A stretch of DNA of 64,000 bases from Mesorhizobium sp. L-2-11 (GTDB taxonomy: Bacteria; Pseudomonadota; Alphaproteobacteria; Rhizobiales; Rhizobiaceae), in NCBI RefSeq assembly GCF_016756595.1, contig NZ_AP023257.1, positions 3,178,001 to 3,242,000 on the forward strand. The letters run 5' to 3'. The position numbers were made by a program, and so were the translations under genes. Positions 54,282 through 61,818 of this stretch are shown here, in pieces. The notes beneath the pieces were generated by a model. It ran no database searches, was not told the origin of the DNA, and worked only from the letters and a program-made list of their open reading frames with translations. How positions within the stretch are numbered: position 1 is the first letter of the stretch; every line of letters begins with the position of its first letter.

Positions 54282-54775
54282 GATGAAACGATCGCCGGGC
54301 GTCCTGCAATCGGTACGCCCGGCGTTGCATACCAGGGCCCACCAAGGGCTGCTAAGAAGCGATCGCTTCATCCATCGCTGCGATTTAGACTTGTCCGTAA
54401 GGACCTGTTTACCTGCGCTGGTTGTCGGCCGTTGCGTCGGTGCTGCTACGCTTGGCGTTAGCGCCGCCGCTCTGTTGCTCGGCCCACCCACCCGGACCGG
54501 TCGGAAAGCTCGGCTCTTGCGGGTATTGGTCCTGCGGTTCGATATGGTGCCGTGGCAAACTCGAGCCGCGTCCGGAGTGCTGTTCGTCCGCAGTACGGCT
54601 CCAACGTTGGAACTGCCATTCATCTGGGGAATTGTAATGTTGGCTGAGCACAGACCGCTTGGCATAAGGCCTGTAAGGGCAAACAACGCGTCAACTGTAA
54701 GTTTCACCAGGTAGCATCGCAATTCTTAGTTGCGATTTATATAAACACGTCAAAAATAACATAGGGAGGTTAATC
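54282..54775. other. Intergenic stretch of 494 bp without a supported gene
   Basis: Composition drifts from GC-rich to AT-rich towards the next gene. The first 40 bp hold GGGCGTCCTGCAATCGGTACGCCC-type dyad symmetry (about 54297-54321) that may terminate the aminotransferase message, and a similar dyad follows the duplicate copy at 56961-56990. A minus-strand frame (54409-54651, GTG start, Gln/Ser-rich) is possible but lacks a ribosome site. It looks like remnant DNA at the edge of the scrambled region. Confidence 0.5.
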
Positions 54776-55645
54776 ATGATCAGGCTGCAGTCAGTTCTAT
54801 TTTCTATTCTGCTCCTGGCAGGATTGCCAGCGACGGCGCAGGAGGTCTGGTCGCTTGACGGCCTCAAGGCCCCCGAGAGCGTGCTCTTCGATGCCAAGCG
54901 CAACGTCTTCTACGTCTCCAACATTGTTGGCGAGCCCGCCGGCAAGGATGGGGTCGGACACCTTTCCAAGGTGTCGCCTGACGGAAAGTTGCAGGCAGCC
55001 GAATGGGTGACCGGCTTCAATGCGCCCAAGGGATTGGTGATGCACGGCGATACGCTTTTCGTCACCGACATCGATCGGCTGATGGCCGTCAACATCGAGA
55101 GCGGTCAGATCACCGGAACGTGGCCTGCAGAAGGCGCTCAGTTCCTCAATGACCCCGCCGTCGACGAGGCGGGTCGAGTCTTTGTCTCCGATATGCTGGC
55201 GAACAGGATTTATCTTCTGGACAATGATGCTCTCACCGTCTGGCTCGAGAGCGAGGATCTCCTGCATCCGAACGGTCTGCGCGTCGAAGACGGCCGCCTC
55301 CTCGTCGCCGGCTGGGGTCGCGATATTCAGCCGGATTTTTCGTCCAAGACACCCGGCCATCTGATCGCGATCGACCTGAAGACAAAGGCTATCTCTGACA
55401 TCGGGCCTGGCGAGCCTGTTGGAAATCTGGATGGTCTGGAATCAGACGGAGCAGGAAATTGGCTCGTCACGGATTGGATCGCAGGGGCGCTCTTTCGCAT
55501 TCATTCGGATGGAAAAGTCGAGCAGCTGATGGACCTCAATCAAGGCAGCGCCGACCTGGAATTCCTGGAGGAAAAGAAGCTGGCAATCATCCCGATGATG
55601 ATGGACGGCAAACTGGTCGCAACTCGTTTGGATGGAGCAACTTGA
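54776..55645 (+). CDS. Exported SMP-30/NHL-type beta-propeller protein
   Basis: 289 residues. Signal peptide MIRLQSVLFSILLLAGLPAT ends at AQE; the rest is a six-bladed propeller with repeated V-D/SD-x-LANRIYLL-like blades, and NPNGLR-type calcium-site sequence (HPNGLRVEDGRLL). SMP-30-like proteins are lactonases or sugar sensors; the periplasmic location suggests binding or hydrolysis of a sugar lactone. Strong AGGGAGG ribosome site. GC is lower than in neighbouring genes. The IS630 element begins 26 bp after the stop, so a downstream partner could have been separated. Confidence 0.8.
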   Translation: MIRLQSVLFSILLLAGLPATAQEVWSLDGLKAPESVLFDAKRNVFYVSNIVGEPAGKDGVGHLSKVSPDGKLQAAEWVTGFNAPKGLVMHGDTLFVTDIDRLMAVNIESGQITGTWPAEGAQFLNDPAVDEAGRVFVSDMLANRIYLLDNDALTVWLESEDLLHPNGLRVEDGRLLVAGWGRDIQPDFSSKTPGHLIAIDLKTKAISDIGPGEPVGNLDGLESDGAGNWLVTDWIAGALFRIHSDGKVEQLMDLNQGSADLEFLEEKKLAIIPMMMDGKLVATRLDGAT

Positions 55646-55671
55646 GAAGAGGCTCGCATAGTCCTCTCCTC

Positions 55672-56720
55672 TAGAGCGGGATGAGATTTATGGGAGTCGT
55701 GGGATTCCCAAATCAGCGATGATCTGATTCAACCTTGCTGCTGGGCAGGAGGCCAGCATTGATGGTTGGATATTCAATGGACCTGCGCGAACGGGTTGTT
55801 GCGGCGGTCAAGGTTGAAGGGCTTTCGCGGCGCGCGGCGGCTGCTCGATTTGGCGTCAGCTACAGCGCGGCGATCGAGTGGCTGAAGCGGGTGGAACAGA
55901 CGGGGAGCGTGGCGCCCCGCCAAGTGGGCGGCTACAAGCCGAAGAAGATATCGGGAGCGTGGCGCGACTGGCTTGTCGAGCGCTGCCGGGAGAAGGACTT
56001 CACCTTGCGCGGGCTTGTGGCCGAACTTGGCGAGCGTGGCCTGAAGGTTGACTACCGCTCGGTGTGGGAGTTCGTGCACGCCGAGAAGCTGTCTCACAAA
56101 AAAAGACGCTGATCGCCGCCGAGCAAGATCGTCCCGATGTTGCGCGCCGACGGAGGCAATGGGTTCTGTATCAGGACCGGATCGACCCCGCCCGCCTGGT
56201 GTTCATCGACGAGACCTGGACCAAGACCAACATGGCCCCGCTCAGGGGTTGGGCACCGGTCGGACAGCGGATCAAGGCCAAAGTTCCCAATGGCCACTGG
56301 AAGACAATGACCTTTCTGGCTGCGCTGCGTCATGATCGCGTCGAAGCGCCCTGGCTCATCGACGGGCCGATCAACGGCGAGAGGTTCCTCCTCTATGTCG
56401 AGAAGGTTCTCGTGCCCACTCTCCAGCCGGGCGACATCGTTGTGATGGACAATCTCGGCAGCCACAAAGGCAAGGCCGTGCGTCGCGCCATCCGAAAGGC
56501 CGGCGCGAGGCTCTTCTTCCTGCCGAAATACTCGCCTGACCTCAATCCGATCGAACAGCTCTTCGCCAAGCTCAAGCACTGGCTGCGAAAGGCCGCAAAG
56601 CGCACCGTTGAAACGGTCTGCAACGCCATCGGCCAGATTCTCAACCGCGTCACACCGCTCGAGTGCTCAAATTACTTCGCAAACTCAGGCTATGACCGCG
56701 GGTAATCTCATCCCGCTCTA
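55672..56720 (+). mobile_element. Complete IS630-family insertion sequence
   Basis: About 1.05 kb bounded by perfect 17-bp inverted ends: TAGAGCGGGATGAGATT at 55672-55688 and its complement at 56704-56720. The outer TA at each end fits the TA target duplication typical of IS630/Tc1-mariner elements. The transposase is in two frames joined at a run of seven A. Terminal repeats and the DDE triad are intact, so the element may still be active. It is inserted between the SMP-30-like gene and the duplicated aminotransferase fragment. Confidence 0.92.
55762..56705 (+). CDS. IS630-family transposase, two frames with probable -1 ribosomal frameshift
   Basis: OrfA (55762-56112) carries the N-terminal HTH ([26 protein letters not shown]). 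OrfB (open from 56064, ends 56705) carries the DDE domain: [22 protein letters not shown] and [16 protein letters not shown]. The frames overlap at AAAAAAA (56098-56104), where slipping back one base gives a single protein of about 314 residues. This arrangement is common in IS630 elements and is probably programmed rather than a mutation. AGGAGG ribosome site before ATG 55762. Confidence 0.9.
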
Positions 56721-56811
56721 GGCCGCACAGGGTCATGACCTGCACCACCGAGGGCCGCATCCGCGGCCCTTCTCACATCTGTGCCAGCTCCCGCGCATCC
56801 CGTTCCGAAAC

Positions 56812-56851
56812 GCAAAAACCGCGCTCCATCGGGAACACGGCTTTGCCAGAT
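56812..56851 (+). repeat. 40-bp direct repeat, copy 1
   Basis: GCAAAAACCGCGCTCCATCG-type sequence ending CGGCTTTGCCAGAT. It matches 58358-58397 at 39 of 40 positions by eye, same orientation. The CCGCG/CGCGG arms in copy 2 form a hairpin with flanking A and T runs, like a terminator. The two copies bracket the broken ABC transporter segments. Confidence 0.8.
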
Positions 56852-56853
56852 GG

Positions 56854-56949
56854 CCGCCGTTGATCTGGACGCGCGAGACGATCGACGTGGCCTGCGGCCG
56901 CATCGCCAAGGCGCTTGATCTGGCGCAAGCCGATTTGCGCAAGCAGTAA
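56854..56949 (+). pseudogene. Duplicated 3' fragment of the class III aminotransferase
   Basis: Encodes PPLIWTRETIDVACGRIAKA followed by LDLAQADLRKQ and a stop, nearly identical to the C-terminus of the enzyme at 52902-54281. Only this end is present; the rest of the gene is missing. The downstream GC dyad is duplicated as well. It shows that a segment containing the aminotransferase end was copied or rearranged around the IS630 element. Confidence 0.85.
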
Positions 56950-57086
56950 GATACAACGATGGCCGGGCGCAACCGCACGCCCGGCGTTTGAATGCCGGAT
57001 ACTGCCAGCCGGAGTCACCAAGCGCCGAGGCCCGAGCGCCGACTTTACTTTTTTGTCTCGGGCAGCTCCGCTTTGCTCAAGATCGT

Positions 57087-57407
57087 GCTGCGCTTCGGTA
57101 CGGCCGCATTGCTCGGCGGCGAGGAGGAAGAGCGTAGCGGCATCGACAAAACGTTCGCCCATGTGCTCAGGCAATGGGCGCTCCTTACAGGGCAGCACAT
57201 GCGCACGGCGCTGGTTTCGCAGGGGGCGAGTCTGTTTGCGCCTGTCGTGCCGGTTTTGCTTTGCGCTCCAAAGTTTCTCGAAGGCGAGATGACACTTGGA
57301 CAGGTCATGCAGGCTGCCTCTGCCTTTGCCATCGTGCAGGGCGCGTTCGGATGGCTGGTCGACAACTACCCCCGTCTCGCCAATTGGAACGCCTGTGCAC
57401 GGCGCAT
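57087..57407 (+). pseudogene. Middle fragment of an ABC transporter membrane/ATPase gene (inverted piece)
   Basis: Plus-strand reading gives FGTAALLGGEEEERSGIDKT, later SLFAPVVPVLLCAPKFLEGE and AFGWLVDNYPRLANWNACAR. This matches the second half of the membrane domain of YddA/SbmA-like transporters. The N-terminal half lies on the opposite strand (57408-58095) and meets it head-on near 57407, so an inversion broke one gene. The ATPase domain is missing. Confidence 0.75.
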
Positions 57408-58095
57408 CGGCCCCGCCGATCGTCCACAGCACCACGATGAAGGTCGAGGCCGCCAGAAACGCGTTGATGACACCGGCGATGAAATCGACCGGGGATTCGG
57501 TGGCAATCCGCAAATCCTCGGTGATGCGGGCTTCGGGGTTCTGGTGGTCGCCGCTGACGAGGTTCAACTGAAAGTAGCGGCCGCTTGCAAGCCAACGCGC
57601 GATGACCGCGTTGGTGAGCCAGGAACGCCAGCGGCGCTGAATCGTCATGCGAAGGAAGACCTGTGCAACGACAAGGCTTCCGCTGCCGAGCACGAGCGGC
57701 ACGAAAACGGCGCTCAGGACGTAGACGGTGCGCGCATTGCGTTGCTCGAGGGCATCGAAAATTGCGCGATTCCAGACATTGATCCCATACTGGAAGCCAA
57801 CATTGATGACGATCAGGAGCAATAACCCGATCGTGTACGGCCATGCCCGCCTATCGCCTCCGCGGCCCCAGTAACCGCGCGCGCTGATCCAGAAACGCCT
57901 CAGCAAGTATCTCTTGCGCGCCTGCTCGGCCTCCTCAGGGGTAAGCTCCGGATCGGGTTCGACGAAATCCACCGGCGGCGGGGCCGCGCCGACGATCTCG
58001 GACGCGACTTCGACAGTCGATTGCTTCTCCTGGCGCGACTTCTCGGCATCGCGTGATCTGGAGACCGATTTCGGCTTGGATTTAACCCCGGACAT
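57408..58095 (-). pseudogene. N-terminal fragment of the same ABC transporter gene
   Basis: Minus-strand reading starts MSGVKSKPKSVSRSRDAEKS, then an acidic linker, then membrane-domain sequence YLLRRFWISARGYWGRGGDR, NVWNRAIFDALEQRNARTVY and LNLVSGDHQNPEARITEDLR. This is the usual YddA/ABC-D type beginning (uptake or export of peptides or vitamin-like compounds). After VVLWTIGGA the reading becomes unrelated because the following piece is inverted. An open frame continues to 56773 by chance. Confidence 0.78.
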
Positions 58096-58245
58096 ACCGG
58101 CGATAACGGCTTGGAAATCAGAAGGTTTCAATGATGTCCGCTCAAGCCGCTTGATCTCCACCTCGGCGCGGATGCGGTCGGCTTCGTTTCCTGTCGTCTT
58201 CCTTGATCTGCTGCCGCTTCGTGAGCCTGTCGACAATCTTGACAC

Positions 58246-58692
58246 AGGACTGATGAGGAGCGACCACCTGTGGGTCGACGTCGGTCATGAGCGCTCCACG
58301 AGGCCGACGACCATCTGGAGACGCGCCAGGGCTCACTGTCGTCGAGGAATGCGAAATGCAAAAACCGCGCTCCATCGGGAACGCGGCTTTGCCAGATACG
58401 CATGGCGCTTCGCTGACTGAACACTTGGCGAAACTTACGGGCTCCGGGACGCGAGACCTGATCCGGAGCGCCGGGCGGATGCGATGGGCCGCCTCGCACT
58501 CCGTTCTACAGGGACATCGTTACCGGGTGGTTATCGATACATTAAGCAAATCTAAATTTCCGATGTTTCTTGCCGGAAACCGAAAGCCGGTCGAGTTCGA
58601 GGCTGAAAGCGGGTCGCGTCTGCTGCGCACGCTTTGCGCACCCTTTGCGCGCCCCTTGGGGGGTTAAGCCCAAGCTTTTTGGGCGACATGCA
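58246..58692. other. Intergenic region with repeats, no supported gene
   Basis: Holds the second 40-bp direct repeat (58358-58397) and a run of GC-rich then AT-rich DNA without convincing coding signal. The open frames here lack ribosome sites and family features. TGCGCACGCTTTGCGCACCC-like short repeats occur near 58625. It is probably leftover sequence from the rearrangement upstream. Confidence 0.5.
58358..58397 (+). repeat. 40-bp direct repeat, copy 2
   Basis: Same sequence as 56812-56851 with one difference (G for A in GGGAAC-G-CGG). Direct orientation, 1.5 kb apart. Recombination between them would delete the ABC transporter fragments. Confidence 0.8.
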
Positions 58693-58695
58693 TTA
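58669..58695. repeat. Partial RIME-like element end
   Basis: TTTTTGGGCGACATGCATTA matches the right end of the element at 15759-15850. The left part is missing or diverged. It runs into the mmsB stop codon (TAA on the minus strand). Confidence 0.55.
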
Positions 58696-59577
58696 CGCCG
58701 GGGTGCCGCGCAGGAAATTTATGATGCCGGAGAAGTCGGCAGCGGCATGCCCCTGGGCGTTGAACAGCGCATAAAGCTGGGCGGCCTCGGCGCCGAGCGG
58801 CGTCACCGCACCGGCGCTTTGCGCGGCTTGCTGCGACAGTTTCAGGTCCTTCAGCATCAGTGCGGCGGAAAACCCTGGCCTGTAGCCATTGTTGGCCGGC
58901 GATGTCGGCACTGGACCAGGGACCGGGCAGTAGGTGGTCAGCGACCAGCACTGGCCCGACGAGTTCGAGGCGACGTCGAACAGCGCCTGATGCGACAGGC
59001 CGAGCTTTTCCGCCAGAACGAAGGCTTCGGCGACGCCGATCATCGAAACGCCCAAGATCATGTTGTTGCAGATCTTTGCCGCCTGTCCGGCGCCGTCATC
59101 ACCGCAATGGACGATACGGCCGGCCATCGGCTTGAGGATTGGTTCGGCCTTGGCGAACGCTTCCTTCGAGCCGCCGGCCATGAAAGTCAGCGTGCCGGCG
59201 GCGGCGCCGCCGGTGCCGCCGGAAACCGGCGCGTCGATCGACAGCAGCTTATGCCTGGCGGCAATGGCGTGGGCTTTTCGTGCCGATTCGACGTCAATGG
59301 TCGAGGAATCGATGAACAGCGCGCCTTTTTTCGCCTTTGGCACGATGTCTTCGTAGACCGACAGGACGTGTTTGCCGGCCGGCAGCATGGTGATAACGAC
59401 AGCGGCCTCCTTCACTGCGGCAACCGCATTGGCCATGATGACGACCCCATGCTCCTTGGCGATGGCGAGATTTTCCGGCATCAGGTCGAAACCGTGAACG
59501 GCATATCCAGCCTTGACGAGATTGGCAGCCATCGGATTGCCCATATTGCCGAGGCCGATGAAGGCGATGGTGGTCAT
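58693..59577 (-). CDS. mmsB: 3-hydroxyisobutyrate dehydrogenase
   Basis: 294 residues. N-terminal FIGLGNMGNPMAANLVKAG NAD-binding motif; substrate-binding DAPVSGGTGGAAAGTLTFM near 117; catalytic Lys in GAGQAAKICNNMILG near 170. Oxidises 3-hydroxyisobutyrate to methylmalonate semialdehyde in valine breakdown. It lies 310 bp downstream of the isobutyryl-CoA-dehydrogenase-like gene on the same strand; the spacer contains two inverted arrays of an 8-bp repeat. The hydrolase step between the two enzymes is not encoded here. 3-hydroxypropionate, an acrylate product, is a possible side substrate. Confidence 0.92.
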   Translation of the reverse strand: MTTIAFIGLGNMGNPMAANLVKAGYAVHGFDLMPENLAIAKEHGVVIMANAVAAVKEAAVVITMLPAGKHVLSVYEDIVPKAKKGALFIDSSTIDVESARKAHAIAARHKLLSIDAPVSGGTGGAAAGTLTFMAGGSKEAFAKAEPILKPMAGRIVHCGDDGAGQAAKICNNMILGVSMIGVAEAFVLAEKLGLSHQALFDVASNSSGQCWSLTTYCPVPGPVPTSPANNGYRPGFSAALMLKDLKLSQQAAQSAGAVTPLGAEAAQLYALFNAQGHAAADFSGIINFLRGTPA

Positions 59578-59601
59578 GGTGGCGCTCCGTGGTTGGTTAG
59601 G

Positions 59602-59684
59602 CAGTAGGGCAGTAGGGCAGTAGGGCAGTAGGGCAGTAGGGCAGTAGGGCAGTAGGGCAGTAGGGCAGTAGGGCAGTAGGGCAG
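59602..59684 (+). repeat. 8-bp tandem array (CAGTAGGG) x 10
   Basis: Ten exact CAGTAGGG units in a row plus a partial CAG. It lies 25-107 bp upstream of the mmsB start. It is the reverse complement of the array at 59824-59895, about 140 bp away. Unit number could change by slippage. Confidence 0.95.
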
Positions 59685-59823
59685 CCTATTCGGGCGCTAG
59701 TTGCTTATAAGTTGCGAAGCATTTTTCCGATGCCTAGGTCCTGACAAGCTTGATCATGCGCCAGATATATCCCCTGCTGCCATTCAATAAGGTCCTTGTA
59801 AGAATTGATCCTGCCGGCCATTT

Positions 59824-59895
59824 CTACTGCCCTACTGCCCTACTGCCCTACTGCCCTACTGCCCTACTGCCCTACTGCCCTACTGCCCTACTGCC
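59824..59895 (+). repeat. 8-bp tandem array (CTACTGCC) x 9, overlapping the end of the acyl-CoA dehydrogenase gene
   Basis: Nine exact CTACTGCC units, inverted relative to the array at 59602-59684. The TAG stop codon of the dehydrogenase is made by the last unit (59888-59890). Transcripts could fold into a stem of about 72 bp with a 140-nt loop. Confidence 0.95.
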
Positions 59896-61057
59896 GCCCA
59901 ATTAGTCCGCGCGCGATGATGACGCGCATGATTTCGTTGGTGCCTTCGAGAATCTGGTGGACACGCAAATCCCGCACCAGCTTCTCGATGCCGTAATCGT
60001 GCAGATAGCCATAGCCGCCATGCAGTTGCAGCGCGTCGTTGGCAACGTTGAAGCCGATGTCGGTGACGAAGCGCTTGGCCATCGCCGACCATTTTGAGGC
60101 ATCCGGGGCCTTGCGGTCGAGCTTGGAGGCAGCGGCGTAAAGGAATATCCGTGCCGCCTGCAGCTCGGTCTCCATGTCGGCCAGCTTGAACTGCAGCGCC
60201 TGGAACTGGTTGATCTTGGCGCCGAAGGCCTTGCGTTCGGCGGTGTAGGACAGCGCCTTGTCGAGCGCCGACTGCGCCCCGCCCAGCGAACAGGCGGCGA
60301 TGTTGAGCCGGCCGCCGTCGAGCCCGGCCATGGCGATGCCGAAGCCGGCACCTTCGTCCGAGAGCAGGTTTTGCGCCGGCACCTTGCAGTCCTCGAAGAC
60401 GACCTGGCGGGTCGACTGCATGTGCCAGCCCATCTTGTGCTCGTTGGCGCCGAAGGACAGGCCGGGCGCATCCTTCGGCACGACGAAGGTCGAAATGCCC
60501 TTCGGACCGTCGCCGCCGGTGCGCGCCATGACGATGTAGAGGTCGCTGTCGCCGGCGCCCGAAATGAACTGCTTGACGCCGTTCAGCACATAGTCGCCGC
60601 CGCTCTTTACCGCGCGCGTCTTCAGCGCCGCCGCATCCGATCCCGAACCCGGCTCGGTCAGGCAATAGCTCGCCAGCCATTCCATCGAGGTCAGCTTCGG
60701 CAGGAAGTGCTGACGCTGCTCGTCGCTGCCGAAGCGGTCGATCATCGAAGCCACCATGTTGTGGATCGAGATGAAGGAGGAGAAGGCCGGATCGGCGCGT
60801 GAAAGCGCCTCGAAGATCAGCACCGCGTCGAGCCGACCGAGCGCCGAGCCGCCGACATCGTCACTGACATAGATGCCGCCGAGGCCGAGCGGCCCAGTCT
60901 CGCGGATCACGTCTGCTGGAAAATGCTTGTTGCGGTCCCAGTCGAGCGCGTTCGGCGCCACGCGATCGGCAGCGAAGGCCTCGGCCATTTGCTGGATGGC
61001 GCGCTGGTCCTCGTTGAGCTCGAACTGGCTGGTGACCGCGTCGACAGCGGCGTCCAT
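59888..61057 (-). CDS. Acyl-CoA dehydrogenase, isobutyryl-CoA dehydrogenase-like
   Basis: 389 residues of the ACAD family. YCLTEPGSGSDAAALKTRAV near 131 and QALQFKLADMETELQAAR near 290 are ACAD signatures; HGGYGYLHDYGIEKLVRDLR near 346 leads to QILEGTNEIMR near 369, with the catalytic Glu in the EGTNE region. Next to mmsB, so valine catabolism (isobutyryl-CoA to methacrylyl-CoA) is the best guess. The C-terminus GLIGRQ and stop codon lie within the 8-bp array, so array length could alter the end. It diverges from the cupin gene. Confidence 0.88.
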   Translation of the reverse strand: MDAAVDAVTSQFELNEDQRAIQQMAEAFAADRVAPNALDWDRNKHFPADVIRETGPLGLGGIYVSDDVGGSALGRLDAVLIFEALSRADPAFSSFISIHNMVASMIDRFGSDEQRQHFLPKLTSMEWLASYCLTEPGSGSDAAALKTRAVKSGGDYVLNGVKQFISGAGDSDLYIVMARTGGDGPKGISTFVVPKDAPGLSFGANEHKMGWHMQSTRQVVFEDCKVPAQNLLSDEGAGFGIAMAGLDGGRLNIAACSLGGAQSALDKALSYTAERKAFGAKINQFQALQFKLADMETELQAARIFLYAAASKLDRKAPDASKWSAMAKRFVTDIGFNVANDALQLHGGYGYLHDYGIEKLVRDLRVHQILEGTNEIMRVIIARGLIGRQ

Positions 61058-61209
61058 GGCTTGCTCCCTGATGTCGTCGGCCGGCTGGCCTGTCGTTTTT
61101 GGCTTTGCGCGCGGTCCAATCTAGACCAATGATGCCGCCGCGCAAGCCGACTAGCTCCATCCAACGATCTGGGCAGCGGCTGTGCGCGAATGCGCGTGCG
61201 GAGCAAGGC

Positions 61210-61818
61210 GTGACGACAAATTTCGATGAACTGCTTGAACGCTTCCACGCCACTCTCGCAACATTCGATGATGCGCTGGTGCGCGATGCCGTGGCCCAGA
61301 TCGCCTGGGCCATGCCGGCGCGTCGGCTCGAGCCGCGTCCGCTCGCCTGCCTGCGTCAGCTCGACCGCATCGTCGAGCTCGCTCCGGCCAACGCTCAGCC
61401 GCTGGCGCGGCTGCTTGCGCAGCGTCGCGGCGAACTGCACTGGGGGCAGACCTACAGCGAGGCGGATCTCGGCAAGACATTCATCGACAATTACGGCTGG
61501 CTGGAGGTCTTCGGCACGCGCGGCCATTTCGTCAATGACGAGGTCGCGGCCGGCTTGCTGATCCTCGGACCTGATATCGTCTATCCCGACCATCATCATG
61601 TCGCCGAGGAGATCTACATTCCGCTGACTGGCGGCACGCAATGGCGCATGGGCGAAGGCGACTTTCGCAGGCGCGAGGCCGGCGAGGTGATCCACCATGC
61701 CTCTGATGTCAGCCACGCCATGCGCACCGGAAAGGAGCCGCTGCTGGCGCTCTACATCTGGCGCGGCGGACCGCTGGCGGCGAAATCCACGATCAGCGGC
61801 TCACAAGGCAGGAACTAA
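61210..61818 (+). CDS. Cupin of the DMSP-lyase family (DddQ/DddL type)
   Basis: 202 residues with a C-terminal cupin barrel. Residues Tyr125, His128, His130, Glu134 and Tyr136 (VYPDHHHVAEEIY) and His169 (HASDVSHAM) match, with near-identical spacing, the metal and catalytic residues I recall for DddQ (Tyr120, His123, His125, Glu129, Tyr131, His163). DddQ cleaves DMSP to DMS and acrylate. GTG 61210 is chosen because GGAG lies six bases upstream. Its stop overlaps the cobQ start. DMSP activity in this lineage is unproven; the family may also serve other substrates. Confidence 0.75.
   Translation: MTTNFDELLERFHATLATFDDALVRDAVAQIAWAMPARRLEPRPLACLRQLDRIVELAPANAQPLARLLAQRRGELHWGQTYSEADLGKTFIDNYGWLEVFGTRGHFVNDEVAAGLLILGPDIVYPDHHHVAEEIYIPLTGGTQWRMGEGDFRRREAGEVIHHASDVSHAMRTGKEPLLALYIWRGGPLAAKSTISGSQGRN

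Noticed and set aside
54409..54651. An 80-residue Gln/Ser-rich protein on the minus strand
   Set aside because: It needs a GTG start, has no ribosome site and no recognised motif, and lies in a degenerate region. It was left as part of the intergenic entry.
56773..58245. One intact 490-residue transporter-like protein on the minus strand
   Set aside because: Only residues up to about VVLWTIGGA resemble an ABC transporter. The remainder is antisense to the plus-strand fragment of the same family, so the long frame is accidental.
59602..59895. CRISPR-like array
   Set aside because: The 8-bp units are directly adjacent with no spacers, and no cas genes occur in the window. It is simple tandem repetition.
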